NCBI GenBank assembly: GCA_036971715.1
Contig: JAVHJL010000001.1
Coordinates: 2,356,001-2,420,000, forward strand
Direction of reading: 5' to 3'
Origin: Arthrobotrys musiformis
Taxonomy: Eukaryota > Ascomycota > Orbiliomycetes > Orbiliales > Orbiliaceae
Length of the DNA stretch: 64,000 nucleotides
Position 1 is the stretch's first letter, and every line of letters starts with the position of its first letter. A model generated the notes under the pieces. The model saw only the letters and a list, made by a program, of their open reading frames with translations, ran no database searches and was not told where the DNA came from. Positions 11,448 to 24,323 of the stretch are shown piece by piece. Both the position numbers and the translations under genes were made by a program.

Positions 11448-14247
11448 ATGACTACCCAGACCTACCTCCGCAGAACCAATACCGTCCCCACAAGCCTCCG
11501 CCTGGGAACCCGTCACCAATCGGCCATCTTCCAAGATGCAACCCACTCAGGTCCCATGCCCTGGCCGGAACCCTTCCAATTCTCCATCCCGTTCTCAACA
11601 AAACACCTAGACGGGTATTTCTTCACCTACCAACCGCGGATCAATACCTCTACCGCTGAAAAGGAGACCGAGGTGATCCTAAGGGTCCACCAGGAGTGGT
11701 TTGACCGTGGGGGGTGCCAGGTCAGAGATGGAGCTTTGTCTGTCGATGGGGGGCCTGTTTTGTCGGTTGTGTTTCCGGAGGCGGAGACGAGGCGGTTGTT
11801 GAATTTGGCAGCGATTGTGGCTATAGGGTATATTCATGATGGTATGTTTTATCACTTGTGGGTTTTCCTATGGGGCTATTGGCTAATTCTCTGATTGTCA
11901 TGTAGATTGGGCAGGTCAAGAGTTGGTGGTGAGTTTATATATCAAATTATCACAAGAGTAAGGTTAATAATCGATATAAAAAATATAGTGCAATCGATCA
12001 AATCACAATGACAAGGAGCCAAATATGAAGAAGTTCGGCGCAATAATCAACCAGATGAAATCCAAAGCGATTACAGAGATGTTGGAGAATGATTCGAGCC
12101 TCATATCCGTCACGCAGATATTCGGCGCAAGGGAGACACGCTCGTTGGAAAGTCATGACCTTCATCTGGTGGAATTCCAGGGTTTGGATCATTATCTGGA
12201 GGAGAAATCTCTCAATGATACGTGGAGGTACGATATTCCCATTTCTTAGGCATACATCGAAGCGGAGTATGGTTTATTGACATGATGGCCTTTTTACAAA
12301 GTCGCCTCCCGAGTATCCTCCCCTACGTTTACGATATAAAATTATCAAAGGACCAATTGGCAAGATACTCCGACTTGATCCGCCTCACCACCAAAATGAA
12401 CACCTTGATAAAAGACATCTCCTCCGCAGAAAGAGACTGGTCCTCGCACATCTCTCATAACAAATTAGGAATCCCGGTGTCGGCAGTCTACATCATGATG
12501 CAAACGCAAGATGTAACCATCGCACAGGCTAAAAAGCTGGTGGAGAGGAAGTGCTTAGAGCTAGAACAACAGTTTTTGAGACTATCGTGGGAATTGCTGG
12601 ATAATACCGAGCCTATGATTCAAGAGGAGGCTGCGAGGTATATTTCGGCGCTCCATTACCTTCTTGCCGGAGAATTATCGTGGCACGCAGGGAGCAATAG
12701 ATATAGACTCGACCCCAGCGATCCGTTTTACCCTAAGCCGGAGTATAAGTTGAGTGACTTCCCGCAGGATACGAGGGGTTTGGCGAATAGTGTGCAAGTC
12801 GAGTGGTCTGGATATGATTCTAGGAGTAACAGTCCGATTATGAATGGGCCGGCGGTGATGAGGTCGAAAACTATTGGTGGGTATAGAGATGGAAGAACCG
12901 GAGGGTTTAATGGGGAGTTGATGGGGTATGAATCGGATCTGTGGTTGGAGCAATCTTCTAGATTGTCGGACGAGGTATTATCCAGATCCATCACTATATT
13001 CTCTGTATATGTGTCTGTGCAGGAGGCTAATGATATCATAGGCGGTTCTCAAGCCATTCGAGTATCTTTCGTCACAGCAGTCGAAGAAGATCAGTTCACA
13101 AGCAATCCAGGCACTCGACTTTTGGTACAATCTACCCCGACGGTCTCTGGATATCATCAGCTCGGTTATAGATATGCTGCACAGCTCTTCGTCAATGTAA
13201 GCGAATTCCAATCGTCCTAGCTATTCTCCATATTCTAATTTGATATCACAAATATAGTCTGAACGACATGGAAGAAACTCCGTCGAAAAGACAAGGAGCC
13301 CCCTCAGCCCACATGGTCTTCGGGACTCCACAGTCGGTGAATACTGCGAACTACCTATTTGTCAAATGTCTCCAGGAAGTCCAAAAGTTACCACATTCCC
13401 TATCAGCAGTGGAGATATTCACAGGTACGTCCATCTTACAGACTCACACCATTATTGATTTTATCAAAATCTGACACAAGGTAATTTCTAAAGACGAGAT
13501 GACGAACTTAAACCTCGGGCGAGGCTACAACATCCACTGGGCGTTCCGCTCGACGACCCCATCGGAACGTGATTACATCAAAATGGTAGACGGCAGTAAG
13601 AAGCTTTACCACCGTAGTATTTTCGTCTATTAGATGGAACCGTATCACTAACTGTTGGTAGAAACCGGCAGCCTATTCCGATTGGCAGCTCGCCTAATGA
13701 AGGCTGAGGCCACACAAAACAAGTAAGAGAAAACTATATTTCCACGGTACTCGAAATATTACCTGGTTCCTAACTTATCGTAACCTTCTATAGGGACCTA
13801 AACGTCGAAAGCTTGGTCACACTCATGGGTCGATACTTCCAAATCCGGGATGACCACCAAAACCTCTCCTCGTCCACCTCATCATCCCAAACAGCAACAG
13901 CAATAACATCACAAGGCACCAGCGACTCGTCAATCCTAGACGAAGGCAAATACTACCTCGCCCTGATCCACTCGCTGAATAACTCAAATCCCAGCGACCG
14001 CGAACAGCTAGAAAGCCTCTTACTACTAAGGTCCCGACAACAGGGTAATTTATTCCTGGAACAGAAGAACCTGGTTATGAAGATTCTCGCGAGAACCGGG
14101 AGCATGGGGTATACCGTCAAAATCATGGAACGGTTGGAAAATGAAATCGAGAGGAGGCTTGAGAGTGTCGAAGCGACTATTATTGGCGCGGAAAGGAATT
14201 GGACCATGCGAGCTATTATGGAGTATTTGAGGGTTGGGAGGTCGTAA
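11448..14247 (+). CDS. chimeric terpene synthase-like protein (cyclase + prenyltransferase), motifs degenerate
   Basis: Nine exons: 11448-11841, 11906-11928, 11989-12227, 12302-12974, 13042-13196, 13258-13424, 13494-13595, 13662-13722 and 13794-14247. They give 755 aa, the length of fungal bifunctional di/sesterterpene synthases (fusicoccadiene/ophiobolin type). These pair an N-terminal class I cyclase with a C-terminal GGPP-synthase-like prenyltransferase.
Cyclase: DDWAGQE at 131-137 stands for the Asp-rich motif. YLEEK at 208-212 has Lys in place of the sensor Arg. KDISSAERD at 256-264 replaces the NSE motif, with Asn to Lys and Glu to Asp.
Prenyltransferase: KPFEYL at 447-452 is intact; SKKIS at 457-461 replaces GKxxR; NDMEE at 497-501 replaces DDxxD; LGRGYNIHW, KTGSLFRL and QIRDDHQN (621-628) are present. 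No frame break remains after splicing. It may be a divergent enzyme or a pseudoenzyme. No P450 or other tailoring gene is adjacent. Confidence 0.85.
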
Positions 14248-16962
14248 TACTTACTGTCCGAAATGCGGACTGATATCATACCACTGGATTATCACATAGG
14301 ACACACCAGCTGCAGACGCTGGATTTGATATAATTATAATAGTAATATTAGAGTAATAGATAAGACTTTCACCCTCGCCAAAACCTGCCATGATAACGAA
14401 GACGGCTCACCGGTTTTCAATATCAGTATCGCTTGGAGGGTTAATATTTGAAGAAAAGCCGCGTCCCCCAAATGCAGCACGGCAACTCGGCTCGAGACGA
14501 ACCCACGATAGAATATCGTAAATGTGTGGTAATGGATACTTGGGTTCGATTTAAGTATAGCACTGGCTGCAGCTGGCGCATTTTGTTTCTATATTTGATT
14601 TCCAATATAGCGTGCGTGCATGGCCCTCGATCCTGTGTTGTGTGTGGTAACTTGCTATCCCGTTCTCGATTTGACATAGAAAACTCCACGGAGAAAGTTT
14701 TGGCGATGTTAGCTGCGGCTAGTGGATCGCAATTGATTGATTCTGGGCAAGTGGTGTCGAAGGTTCACGGCAGGGCTGAAGTTGGGGGAGTTGGAGATAT
14801 CAAAATTGTGTATCCATGGCCAATAGCTGTCCCAGATATCAATCCATGCATCCGAACACCAGAATATCCCCGAACAACCGGCGGCGCGGCTGCACAGTTC
14901 ACAATACATTTAAAACACCATTATCGCAGACTTCTGTTGGGGAGGAAAAAACACAGCCTCAGATTTCTCTCTCCTAGTGAAATATTTGTCACAAATAGGT
15001 AACAGACTCCTGAGAGATGACCTGATACTGGCATCGTTGCGAAGCTTAGCAGCTTTTGGAATTTGGAATATCGTTAGGATGACTTGCGCCAAGCTGAAAT
15101 CACTGCCTCGTTTAGGCATAGTCACTTCCTCCCATTTGACAAAGCCTTCATACAGTACATACACAGTACATACGCTACATACAAAGTCATGATCTCCACA
15201 GGTATGTATGTGAGGTAACTACCAAGGTCTTCGTGAAAAAGAACGACTGCCGATTTCAGTTTTTTTTTAATAATATTCGAAGGACTAACGAGACTAAAAC
15301 GTTTGCCTAGACTTCGAGAATTATCTACCGTGATTACCATGCTTATAGGTAACTAGTAATAAGACGAAGAGATTATTTGAATCCGCAGAAAGTTATACGA
15401 GTTTCTTACACAGCTAGTTATGCTTTCCCACGGCGGTGGCCTTGGGAGATTGATCCGGATCTTCGGCTGTCACACAAAGGAAACGGCTGTAAGGGCACAC
15501 AGCAGGAAGCTTCTTCCCCCTCCTCGAAGCTGGGAAGCTAAGAAGCTACATGGCCCGGTTCAAACCATGCCGAAAAACAAAACAAAATCCCAAGAAGTTT
15601 CCATTTTTAACCACCACCATCCACACTGCGCCCAGCCGCTCGCCCAATAACGTTTGAGGCTGAAGATCTTTTTGGTGGGGCACTTGGCTTCAAGACACAC
15701 AAATTTAAACAGTTTCCAAAAGGACACAAGAAAATGAACAAGAGAATACCAAGACCAAGAGCCGATAAAGAAGTCTTAGAATCTCAAATTCTTTTTAAAA
15801 AGGACAAACGGGGACTTTGGACGGGTTGATCCCTTGTGATAGTTGTGCTTTTTTGCTGTGCCTTTTCCGTAGTGGAGCTCGAATTGAAGGGGGATATCAT
15901 GGCCATATGGAGGATTCGGTCCACGGCCTGGTCCGGTCTGGCCTAGTCTGTGATCCTTCCATTGTGATTGACCCCTTCACTTTTTCTTTTGTTCGCCGCT
16001 GTTTTCTGCAAAGAAAAGAGGTCTGTATGGAGTTACGAGAGTGCAGGCTTACTTGCAGACGCATGAAAAAGGACGAGCAAGTGAAGCCGTATATGAAGCG
16101 AACTCGAATTTCGTGGGATGAATTCAAATTATCAAGGGGGGACCCTCGCCCCGAGAGCTAGAGCTCGACTGATCTTGCATATTTTGTATGGTATATATAA
16201 CTTCCCCGGTACTAGGATATTGAAACTTCTGACACCAGGTCAGAAGTCAGCGTCATGAAAAGGCTTGGTACTATCTCTATAGTTCCAGGTGGTCCGGTTT
16301 GCTTGGGTATTTGTGATGTTGGCGGGAATACCCTTGCCCCAGTACATACTTAGGTACTTACACATCTATACAAAACCTATGGGCTAAATAAGAAAAGAAA
16401 AGGTAGAAGCTGTCCCACCTTCAGCCTCAGCTGCAAGGCTATCCATTCTTGGAGATTTTTTTTCATAAAGCTCTTGTCAGCTCTCCACGTCCCTAGGTTC
16501 TGAATAAAAAGGCTTCCTCGTTCTTTGCAATTGTAACTTTTTCCGTGACCTCTTCTCTCTTTTTCTGGTTTTCTTCCTTTTGGTCTGGTATATAGTTCTT
16601 TTATAATTCGGAGAACATGCTTCCGGCGGATGTCCTATAGGGCAGAATTTCAGTTTTGGACGCACAAGAAAAACATCCGACAGTTTTAATTTTATCTCGT
16701 TTTTTTTCTCCTTCCGGCCCGTCGACAATAGCTATTATTGAGGGGCAGCTCGCTTGCCCCCCTGCTTACCGACTCGCGACAGTGCAGTGCTTAGTACTTG
16801 TTTTTTCAACATACAATAAAGAGAACGGGCGGGAAACAAAGAACTGGCGACAATAACTTCTAATATCGACCACTTTTGCTACGAATTTCATTTGTTTCTG
16901 GGGGATATCGATTCATAGACTTCCTTTTTTTTTCCAGCGGTTAGATTTTTATTAGGCTAGGG
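14248..16962. other. long gene-free interval
   Basis: 2.7 kb. A 184-codon open frame lies at 14448-15002 (first ATG further in) but has no family signature. The second half contains pyrimidine/purine tracts and the leader of the membrane-protein gene at 16963 (for example TTTTTTTTT just before it). I see no supported gene. Confidence 0.5.
16225..16247. repeat. perfect 9-bp inverted repeat with 5-nt spacer
   Basis: ACTTCTGAC - ACCAG - GTCAGAAGT. It is about 715 bp upstream of the membrane-protein ATG. It could be a dimeric regulator site or chance. Confidence 0.5.
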
Positions 16963-18207
16963 ATGCGTTGGCTATCGTCTGCGGCAGCTGTGCAGCTGCT
17001 ATGCTTGCTCGATATTGCCATTGCGATACCGGATTACGGATTCGGCGTCGATAACAGATTGGAGCCACGACGGGAGGCATTGCTTCTTTATAAGCGCCAG
17101 GACAACCCGTTTTGTCGAGAGGGATACTTTCAATGCCCGCCTGAATTTGGAGGAGGCTGCTGTGCGGACGGCAGAGTATGTAATTTTCCAATCCTCGTAG
17201 CGCGGTGGATAGTTCGCCCCCCGCCATAAAATGATAATGATATACTGACGCCTGTTTGAAACGGGGTGTAGAAATGTGCGACTCGGGATTGTCCTGCTAT
17301 TAGGCCCGGGCAGGAGGATATTCCAAACGCCTTCACGGATACCAGGCCACCGCAGACATTCACCAACCCCCCTCCGACTCCACTTACCGCGCGACCTAGT
17401 TCGACTTCGGAGACGGCTGAGGAGGTTACATCGACAGAAGCTCCGGAGACGACGACTGCCGCTCGAACTACCGCTCCACCAACGACGTCCGATACTGAGA
17501 CCGAGACTGAAGCTCCAACTACCACCGGTGGGCCTTCGACTGCTGAAGCTGAGTCTACTGGGACTAATACTGAGTCTCAGTCCGGGACGGCCACAAATGC
17601 TGCTGATGCCGCTGAAACCACCACTTCGTCTCCTGCAGCCGACGGGACGTTGTATACCCCCATGGGTATATCCAGCGGAGCTATAGTGGGTATTGTCTTC
17701 GCCGGTATCACCGGTGCCGTCATCGTCGGTCTCGTCCTCTGGAGAGCAATCATCGGCATTCGTCACCCAAGAAAGAAGGGCAAGAGGCCTCCTCCTCCCA
17801 TGGCCATGGCGGCTGGAGGAGCAGCAGCAGCAGGGTCCGGTGGAGTCTTTGGTGGTAACCGAAGGATCTTCGGAGCATTCAAGAGTCCATTCGGAGGGAA
17901 GAAGAGCGGCCCCGGTGCCTCGGAGGCAATGATGGCTCGCAGTGCAGATGCAGATGCAGATGACGAGGATAATGCTCCAATGTCTCAGTCTGCTGCAGCG
18001 ATGGGTTTTGGACCTCAGCCGGCTGGTAGCGAGGGTGCACCGCCATACGCCCAGGACAGAAGCAGCCTCGAAGACCAAGATACTTCGTACAACCGTGCAG
18101 CCTACGGCGGCGGGGACTTAGGGTATCGAGGGGTAAGCAGTTACGACAGACAGGACGATGATACACAAGGACTGTTCCCTCGATCTGGCGGTTTCCCAAA
18201 TAGGTAA
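16963..18207 (+). CDS. single-pass surface protein, Wsc/Mid2-sensor-like (382 aa)
   Basis: Two exons, 16963-17175 and 17272-18207, joined in phase 0 over an intron GTATGT...GTGTAG. Order of parts: signal peptide (residues 1-22); a KR site near 46; a six-cysteine module of the form CREGYFQCP...GGCC...C...C, spanning the exon junction; a long Ser/Thr/Pro/Glu stalk (about 90-195) likely O-mannosylated; and one membrane helix at about 207-228 (GAIVGIVFAGITGAVIVGLV). Next is a basic stop-transfer stretch (RHPRKKGKR) and a cytosolic tail rich in Gly, Ala and Asp. The architecture is that of fungal wall-stress sensors, but the cysteine module is not the WSC domain. Function is inferred from layout only. 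A long ORF on the opposite strand is a shadow of this gene. Confidence 0.82.
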
Positions 18208-18926
18208 ACCTAAGCCTCCAATTACAAAAAAAAAAAAAGCATCCTGTCAATGCGAGTAGATTAGTGTTATTTGACCGCATGATAAGATAATATTCCCGAG
18301 ATGTCGACGTTGGCGCATGCTGATATCATGTTGCATGTTGCATGTTGTTTTCTGTCAATTGCTTTCCGTTGACGGCATTATATGTGTTGGGCGCATTTGT
18401 ACTTGGTGGTTTACTGTTCCATTGAAACCTCACCATCATCATCACTATCATCACCATTCCTCATCATCATACACACTCACCTTCTCTTTCCGAGTATCGT
18501 CTCTTTTTATTTTTAGTTTAATCTTAAAACTCCAGCGATTTTGACCCTTTTATTTCAATCGATTTGTTACAAACTCATACCATGGCTATAAAAAAAACTA
18601 GCAAGACAGAATCTGTACATACATACATGCGATATCCACGAAACCTCTTCCCGTTGGAGTGGCTTATTATAAAAACAAATTCCTCGTGGCGTTTTATGTC
18701 CGTGAAATCTCGAAGGTCGGTTCGCGAACTTGGTCCCCATACGGCAGGCGGGACTCTATATATGAACACACGAAGGACTGATTGATTGTAAGTGAAAAAA
18801 AAAGGACGTGCAGGCTGTTCTAATCTCCGAGCCACATGGCTACCTAGTTGGCATTTTTGAACCAAAGGATCCCGAGACAATCGCGACCCGAGATGAAATG
18901 ATTGTTTTTCATGCTTTTTCGATTCG

Positions 18927-18965
18927 TGTCAAGTCAAGTCAAGTCAGCGCAAGGCAAGGCAAGGC
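18927..18965. repeat. short tandem repeats (GTCAA then GGCAA)
   Basis: Consecutive 5-bp units: about four of GTCAA followed by about four of GGCAA. Confidence 0.7.
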
Positions 18966-20429
18966 TAGAAGCCGCCGCCGCTCCCCACCAAGCAAGGAGA
19001 AGGCCCGGAACGTCAAAGTAACACAAAGAGATCTCCACTTGCAGCATTCCAGGGGAAAGAAAGGGAAAAAAGAAAGAAATGAAGAAAGAGCGAACAAAGA
19101 AAGAAAGAACTGCGAAACTAACTAATGCATCGGGACCGGTCTGCAGAAGTCCCGGACAGCTGAGGTGGGGAAATACGTATGTGCATACATTGCGCAGACA
19201 TGCATACATATTTACTTACATACTTACGTACATGCGGATTCAAGATTACTTGAATTCCCAATTTCCAGAAGGGCAAATGGAGCCGGCGTGTTCGCTGGAA
19301 GCTAACTGTGTGCAATAGGGGAGGGGTTTTCCATCCATGACATCGATTAGATCAGGTTCGGCTTGCGAACAAACAGACTAACTCCACGGTTATGTCGAAC
19401 ATGCGCCGCCGCCTGCACGAGCAATATTAAATTGAACAGTATCAATATCGACAATGGACAAGGGAGCAAGAGAATGGAGAAAAGCCCAGAGAAACTAGTT
19501 TCCATTCAGGAACGAGCAGGAATCAAATAACGTGGATTGGATAAGCTGACGCTACCATTGCGCCAATCATTTAACAGGAATCTGCCTAATTACATCTGCA
19601 GGTAATGCCAACATACGTCTACATAAAACGGGCCTAGTTCGATGCAGGACTTAGGGATGGTCGACTGGCTTAATTGACAGCTTCAAGAGCAAGCAAAGAA
19701 AGCAAAATATCCCTGAAACCATTCGAACCAGGCCATATTTTTCTTTTTAGGGGTACTTTTAGACCCCATTTGGCAACTTTTCTCCGTCATCTACGCCGCT
19801 TTAACTCGTTTCAGGTCGCGGACCCGCCTTGACTTTCGATATTGGATCTAACGCCCGTGTAACTCGTCCTGCTCACGAAGAGACGTTGGCAGATTTGTTC
19901 CAGGTTTAACCTGCGCACAGGAAGAAAGCGGTCTGTTTTTTCTTGACGCTAACTGAAGCACGAAGCACCCAATTTACCAAAGAGGCTTACTCTTCAAGTC
20001 CTTTTTGACCTCTTCCCTGAAGGTTTTTTTCACTTCGCTGCGAATTTCCCATCTCGTATCAGGCTGTGTGAATCGAGAAAAAAGGCCTCTGTTGGAGCGC
20101 GAAACCGGGTCTCCTGCCTGCCTTAGCCTCTTTTCGAGAGAAGACTGTTGCGAAAGAAGAGGAATGGGAATAGATCCAAGAGAGCACAAAGCTGCACCCT
20201 AAAAAGAACCCGCCTGGCGTCGTTTTAATATTAATTGAACTTCCTTTCTTGTGCCACTCGATTCCCTTTTTTTCCCTCTTGTCATTCCTCGAAATTGGTC
20301 GTTTCAGAACCGCCTTTGAAGGGACTCATCGGCTTTCTTGGGAGTATACTCGAACTAGTCTGGCATTCAGTCAGTCAGCTACGACGAGTCTAGTCAGGGC
20401 GACGGGAAGGGTGAAGAAGAAGAAAAGAA

Positions 20430-20524
20430 TTTTCCTTTCCTTCTTTTTATCCTTCTTTCCTTCTTTCCCTTCTTCCTTTCTCCCTTCCTTCTTCCGAGTT
20501 CCTTTTTTTTTTTTTTTTTTCCCT
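20430..20524 (+). repeat. long pyrimidine tract
   Basis: Nearly uninterrupted C/T run (CCTTCTTT units, then a run of about 18 T), 755-850 bp upstream of the AT-hook gene ATG. Such tracts mark many fungal promoters or 5' leaders. Confidence 0.7.
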
Positions 20525-21278
20525 ATTGGCTTTCAGGGTTTTATTTTTTTATATCACCCTTACACCTGCCTACTACTGACATCTCGTGGGGGTTTGGGAA
20601 TATAATGGGATTCAGTGCCGCCAGCTCCCTGCCAGAAGCTCCAAAAGATCCAGAAATCAACCCCGAATTCCCCGTTCAGATAAACGGACAAGCTAAAGAT
20701 CAAGATAAAGATAACCAACAAGCTCGAAGCCACTCCCATGAAGAATTCAATTTGCGGGTTCAACGAATAGTAAATGTCGGCGCTGTTCTGACCGTCAGTG
20801 CGAGTGCGACCCGGCCCGTCAGTACACGAGACCACCAGCATTCTCCCATCTGAGAGTTCAAAGTTCAGAATTAAAATCCGATTCAAAAACCTTTTGCAGA
20901 CTAACAATCGTCGACCATCAAACAACTACTTAACCAACCAACCAAAAAGGAATTTTTAAAAAGGGAAAAAAGGGACGGGGAACCCCGACGCAGCTGCAAG
21001 TTTTTTTTTATCCCTCCCGTTCCCTTTTAAGCCGGGCCAACTCCACGACATCTCGCCTGTGGCAATTGCGCATCCGAAGTTGGTCGAAAGGGGAGCAAGA
21101 GCAGACAAGCAGAGCAAGCAAGCAAGAAGCAGGGAAGGGGACGACAGAAGAAGGGGAGCCGCTGCTGCCGCTGCCAAACATCACCGCCCAAAGAGGCCAG
21201 ACATCGCAAGCTCGACAAACAAGAAAAGAGCACACACACAAACACCCGCATACGCACAACATACGGAATACATACAAC

Positions 21279-22762
21279 ATGTCGGAATTCAAATTCAGAG
21301 TGCCTGGTTTCACGCGACCGAACCCGCAGGCTGTGTCGGAGGATACCAGCGTAGGCTCGCCCACCAACCTCCATGCCTTCTCGAGCTCTATGAGGACGAA
21401 ATTTCGCATCACTCAGTTTGTTCGCGAGAGCAAGCACGTGGATGGCGCAAAAGGTGCATCGGGGGAAGAAGGCTCGAATAAACGGCCCTCCCTTTCTGCC
21501 GCCTCTACTGTTGCCGCTTCTCCTGCGCCTCCGGCACCAGCAGCGCCAGCTGAAGATAATCATGTCAAGCCTGAAGATCATGCTTCTAGAAAGGGATCAG
21601 ATGCTGTCTCGGACATCCTCCTTCTCCACCCGGACCTTAGGGAAGCCACTCCGACAACTGCGACACCGATTGCTTCGAGACCCGTTCAATTAGCAGCCAT
21701 CAGAGAAACTACACCAGGATTGACCAAAGCAAAGGTGAGTTTGCTTGATAAAGTCCAATCTCTTTACCGCTTCGGCTTTTTTTTTTTTTTTGTCCGTTTC
21801 GCTGACCGCTCATTGGTGCACTGCAGGCCCGAAGGTCCTTGCCGAACCTCAAGCTGGTACCACCAACGCATTATAACCCGTCCATCGGGCTCCCTGAAAC
21901 GCGCACACCGCCACCAATCGATCCGTCCCGGTCTGTAGAATGGAATAAGGTCGTTCGCAGTATCCAGGCGACTTCGTTGGAAGCAATTGTCAAAAAACTA
22001 CTCGACGCTCTTTCCGATCACCCAGAATCCGGCCCTGGAACTATCGTCTCTACGCTGGGCGATATCTTCCTCGACGATGCCACCAAACAAATGTATCGCC
22101 ACATTCAATCTCTAGACTCGCGGTTAATGTCAGCTCATCCGGTGTCATCTCTCCCACCCACCTCTGTACCAAATGGGATGACACCAATCGCACCCGAGCT
22201 ATCAGCACTTACCCCCCAATCTGCGATATCAAGGCTCTCGACCCCTGCAACCACACAAAGACGGAGTCTATCCGGTGCTATTCCCAGACCGACCCCTGGT
22301 GGTGTCCTAATCGCGCCAAAGCTCTTCGAACCTCGCGAATACAAACCCAACAATGCTCGGAAGTTAAAGCGCAAATCGGAGGCAGACAAAGATGGTTCGA
22401 TCTCTAAGCTTCTTAGTATGAAGCGAAATGCTTCCCTGGGAGAGCTCTCGCATATCCACGCGAGCTCGGATAGTCTGATGGGTGGCGAGCCACCCGTCAA
22501 AAGAAAGAGAGGGCGGCCAAAGGGGTCGACTAAGGCTGCTATTCAGGAAAGAGAGTCCTTGAAGATGCAAGCCACGGCAGCTGAACAAGTTAGTGAAACT
22601 TTAACAGAGACCGGTACTGTTGCGACAGACAGCGTATCTCCGGTCCTGGAGGAGGAGAAGTTGCTGCCGACTGGTACATCGATCGAATTAAGAGCAGGGT
22701 CCCCATCACCGCGGCCTGACGACGCGACGATACCACCAATGCTGCCCGAAGCCACCCCTTGA
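21279..22762 (+). CDS. AT-hook nuclear protein (463 aa), function unknown
   Basis: Two exons, 21279-21734 and 21827-22762. They join in phase 0 across an intron GTGAGT...CTGCAG with a strong T-tract. The start ATG lies in ACAACATG after an A/C-rich leader. The N-terminus (MSEFKFRVPGFTRPNP) looks conserved. The middle has a helical segment around VVRSIQATSLEAIVKKLLDALSDH. At 376-386 an AT-hook with flanking basic residues, KRKRGRPKGS (core R-G-R-P-K at 380-384), predicts minor-groove DNA binding. The rest is Ser/Thr/Pro/Ala-rich and disordered. A chromatin or transcription role is inferred from the hook alone. Confidence 0.78.
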
Positions 22763-24323
22763 GGCACTGGCTTGACATCGAACCTTTTTTCATGGCGGAT
22801 GCAGATACCACCGCAGACCTCTAGCATCGGCACTAGAGCGTTTTGAATATTAGAACGACTCTCTACTACGTTATTGTCTATCATATTCCTATTTCCGGGC
22901 GGCACATTCCGTTTATCAGTCAGTCAGCAGCAGTCTTCATTATCAATGGCTGCTTCATCGACTACTCACTTCCCTTTGTTCCATTCCATTTCAGCTTATT
23001 TTCCACTTTTCACGTTAGTTTCTGGGTGCATGCCCCTTCTTCTTTTCGACTTTTACGAGGCTAACAATAATGGGAGGGTACTTTCCGAGACCCGCTACTT
23101 TTCGGGTTTTCAATTTCAAGGTGTCGTTGAACGCCTTAAGCTTCCTTGCAATTATCTATTTCTTTAATGTTTGGATTACTAGAGATACCCAGGGATATAT
23201 TTTTGGACTATGACTTTATTCAGATTTTTCTTTTTAATAATGAAAGTGTTCGTTTATGACCTACTCCTCCTGTTCTCATATGACGCTCGAGGTGTTTCAA
23301 ACGAGGTCTGTTAAACGATTCTGTCGTTAGCTGCTCAAAAGTACTTTTTATTTTCTATTTTATTCCTTTTTCTAATTTATTTATCTTAATAAATGAGTCT
23401 TTCTTAACTCCATTTTCCATTTTGATACTGTACTTCTTCATGCTCCCTCCCTTGCTAGTCATCTTTCTGACAGGTCATCTCTCGCTTCTCGATGCATCGG
23501 GTACACGCTTTTCGGCTCGAGAATATCGTTTTCTTCATCGAATTACCTGAATCTCCGCTTTATCTTTTGTTGGTCAGCAGCGCAGCATCCTTGGGGTCCA
23601 ATTGCGACATCAATCATGCATTTGGGTCAGCTGCCCTGTCGAAAACGATATCAAAAAAATATAAATACAATGAGGTATACATAAGTAAGTGTGTACATAC
23701 GTGATAGACCAGTAATATCACACGCTCTCGCGAGCATGTTGTATCATGGATCGTACATCAAACAACGGTTCGACATTTTGGATGTTCGGTTATGCTTCCC
23801 ATTAGCTCATATGCACCCGCCACCGAATGTGGCTGCATCTCTGTTGCGACTTCCCGCTGCGGTTCCATGTTTGCGAAATCCTGACGACATTGGCAATGAT
23901 AAGACCGTTCCGGGGAATACATATCGGTATCAGGCCACCGGCTGTCAATTGCCCTTGGCTCAGCTATCAGATTCGGGATTTTTTTTATCGACTCAATGCA
24001 AGAGGGAGGGAAAAAACAATATTGCCAGGCAGCGGGCTCTCCGCAGATCTTAAGATCCAGTCGGTTATCTTCCCCATGGAGTTTGATATCGTGTAATATC
24101 GTATCATTCATCCATAGCCACTCAGTTTTTCCAGCTTCGTGTTCGTTTTTCCCGTTGTGATTGCCACGAACCCTATTTTCGTTTCCGGCAATCCTTTCAG
24201 CTGAACCAGAAATTTAAACCGGACTAGTTAGTCCAGCGCACGAATTCAAAATTGGACAGACCGCACGGATTTATGCATCACTGGAATGTAAGTTCGGACA
24301 ACTCCAATTTTCGCAAACATATC

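Larger units (their letters stand above)
18208..21278. other. 3-kb gene-free interval with simple-sequence tracts
   Basis: Contains a (CAT)n-type tract (about 18430-18475), GTCAA/GGCAA tandem repeats (18927-18965) and a long pyrimidine tract (20430-20524). The final part is probably the transcribed leader of the AT-hook gene. No coding frame here has a start, splice pattern or motif worth calling. Confidence 0.5.

Noticed and set aside
14448..15002. 184-codon open frame downstream of the terpene synthase
   Set aside because: The listed start is not ATG, composition is mixed, no motif or splice context, overlapping frames on the other strand are similar in length.
16999..18078. 359-codon open frame on the minus strand
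   Set aside because: Fully overlaps the membrane-protein gene; Ser/Arg-rich translation is the complement of its Thr/Glu-rich stalk, a shadow.
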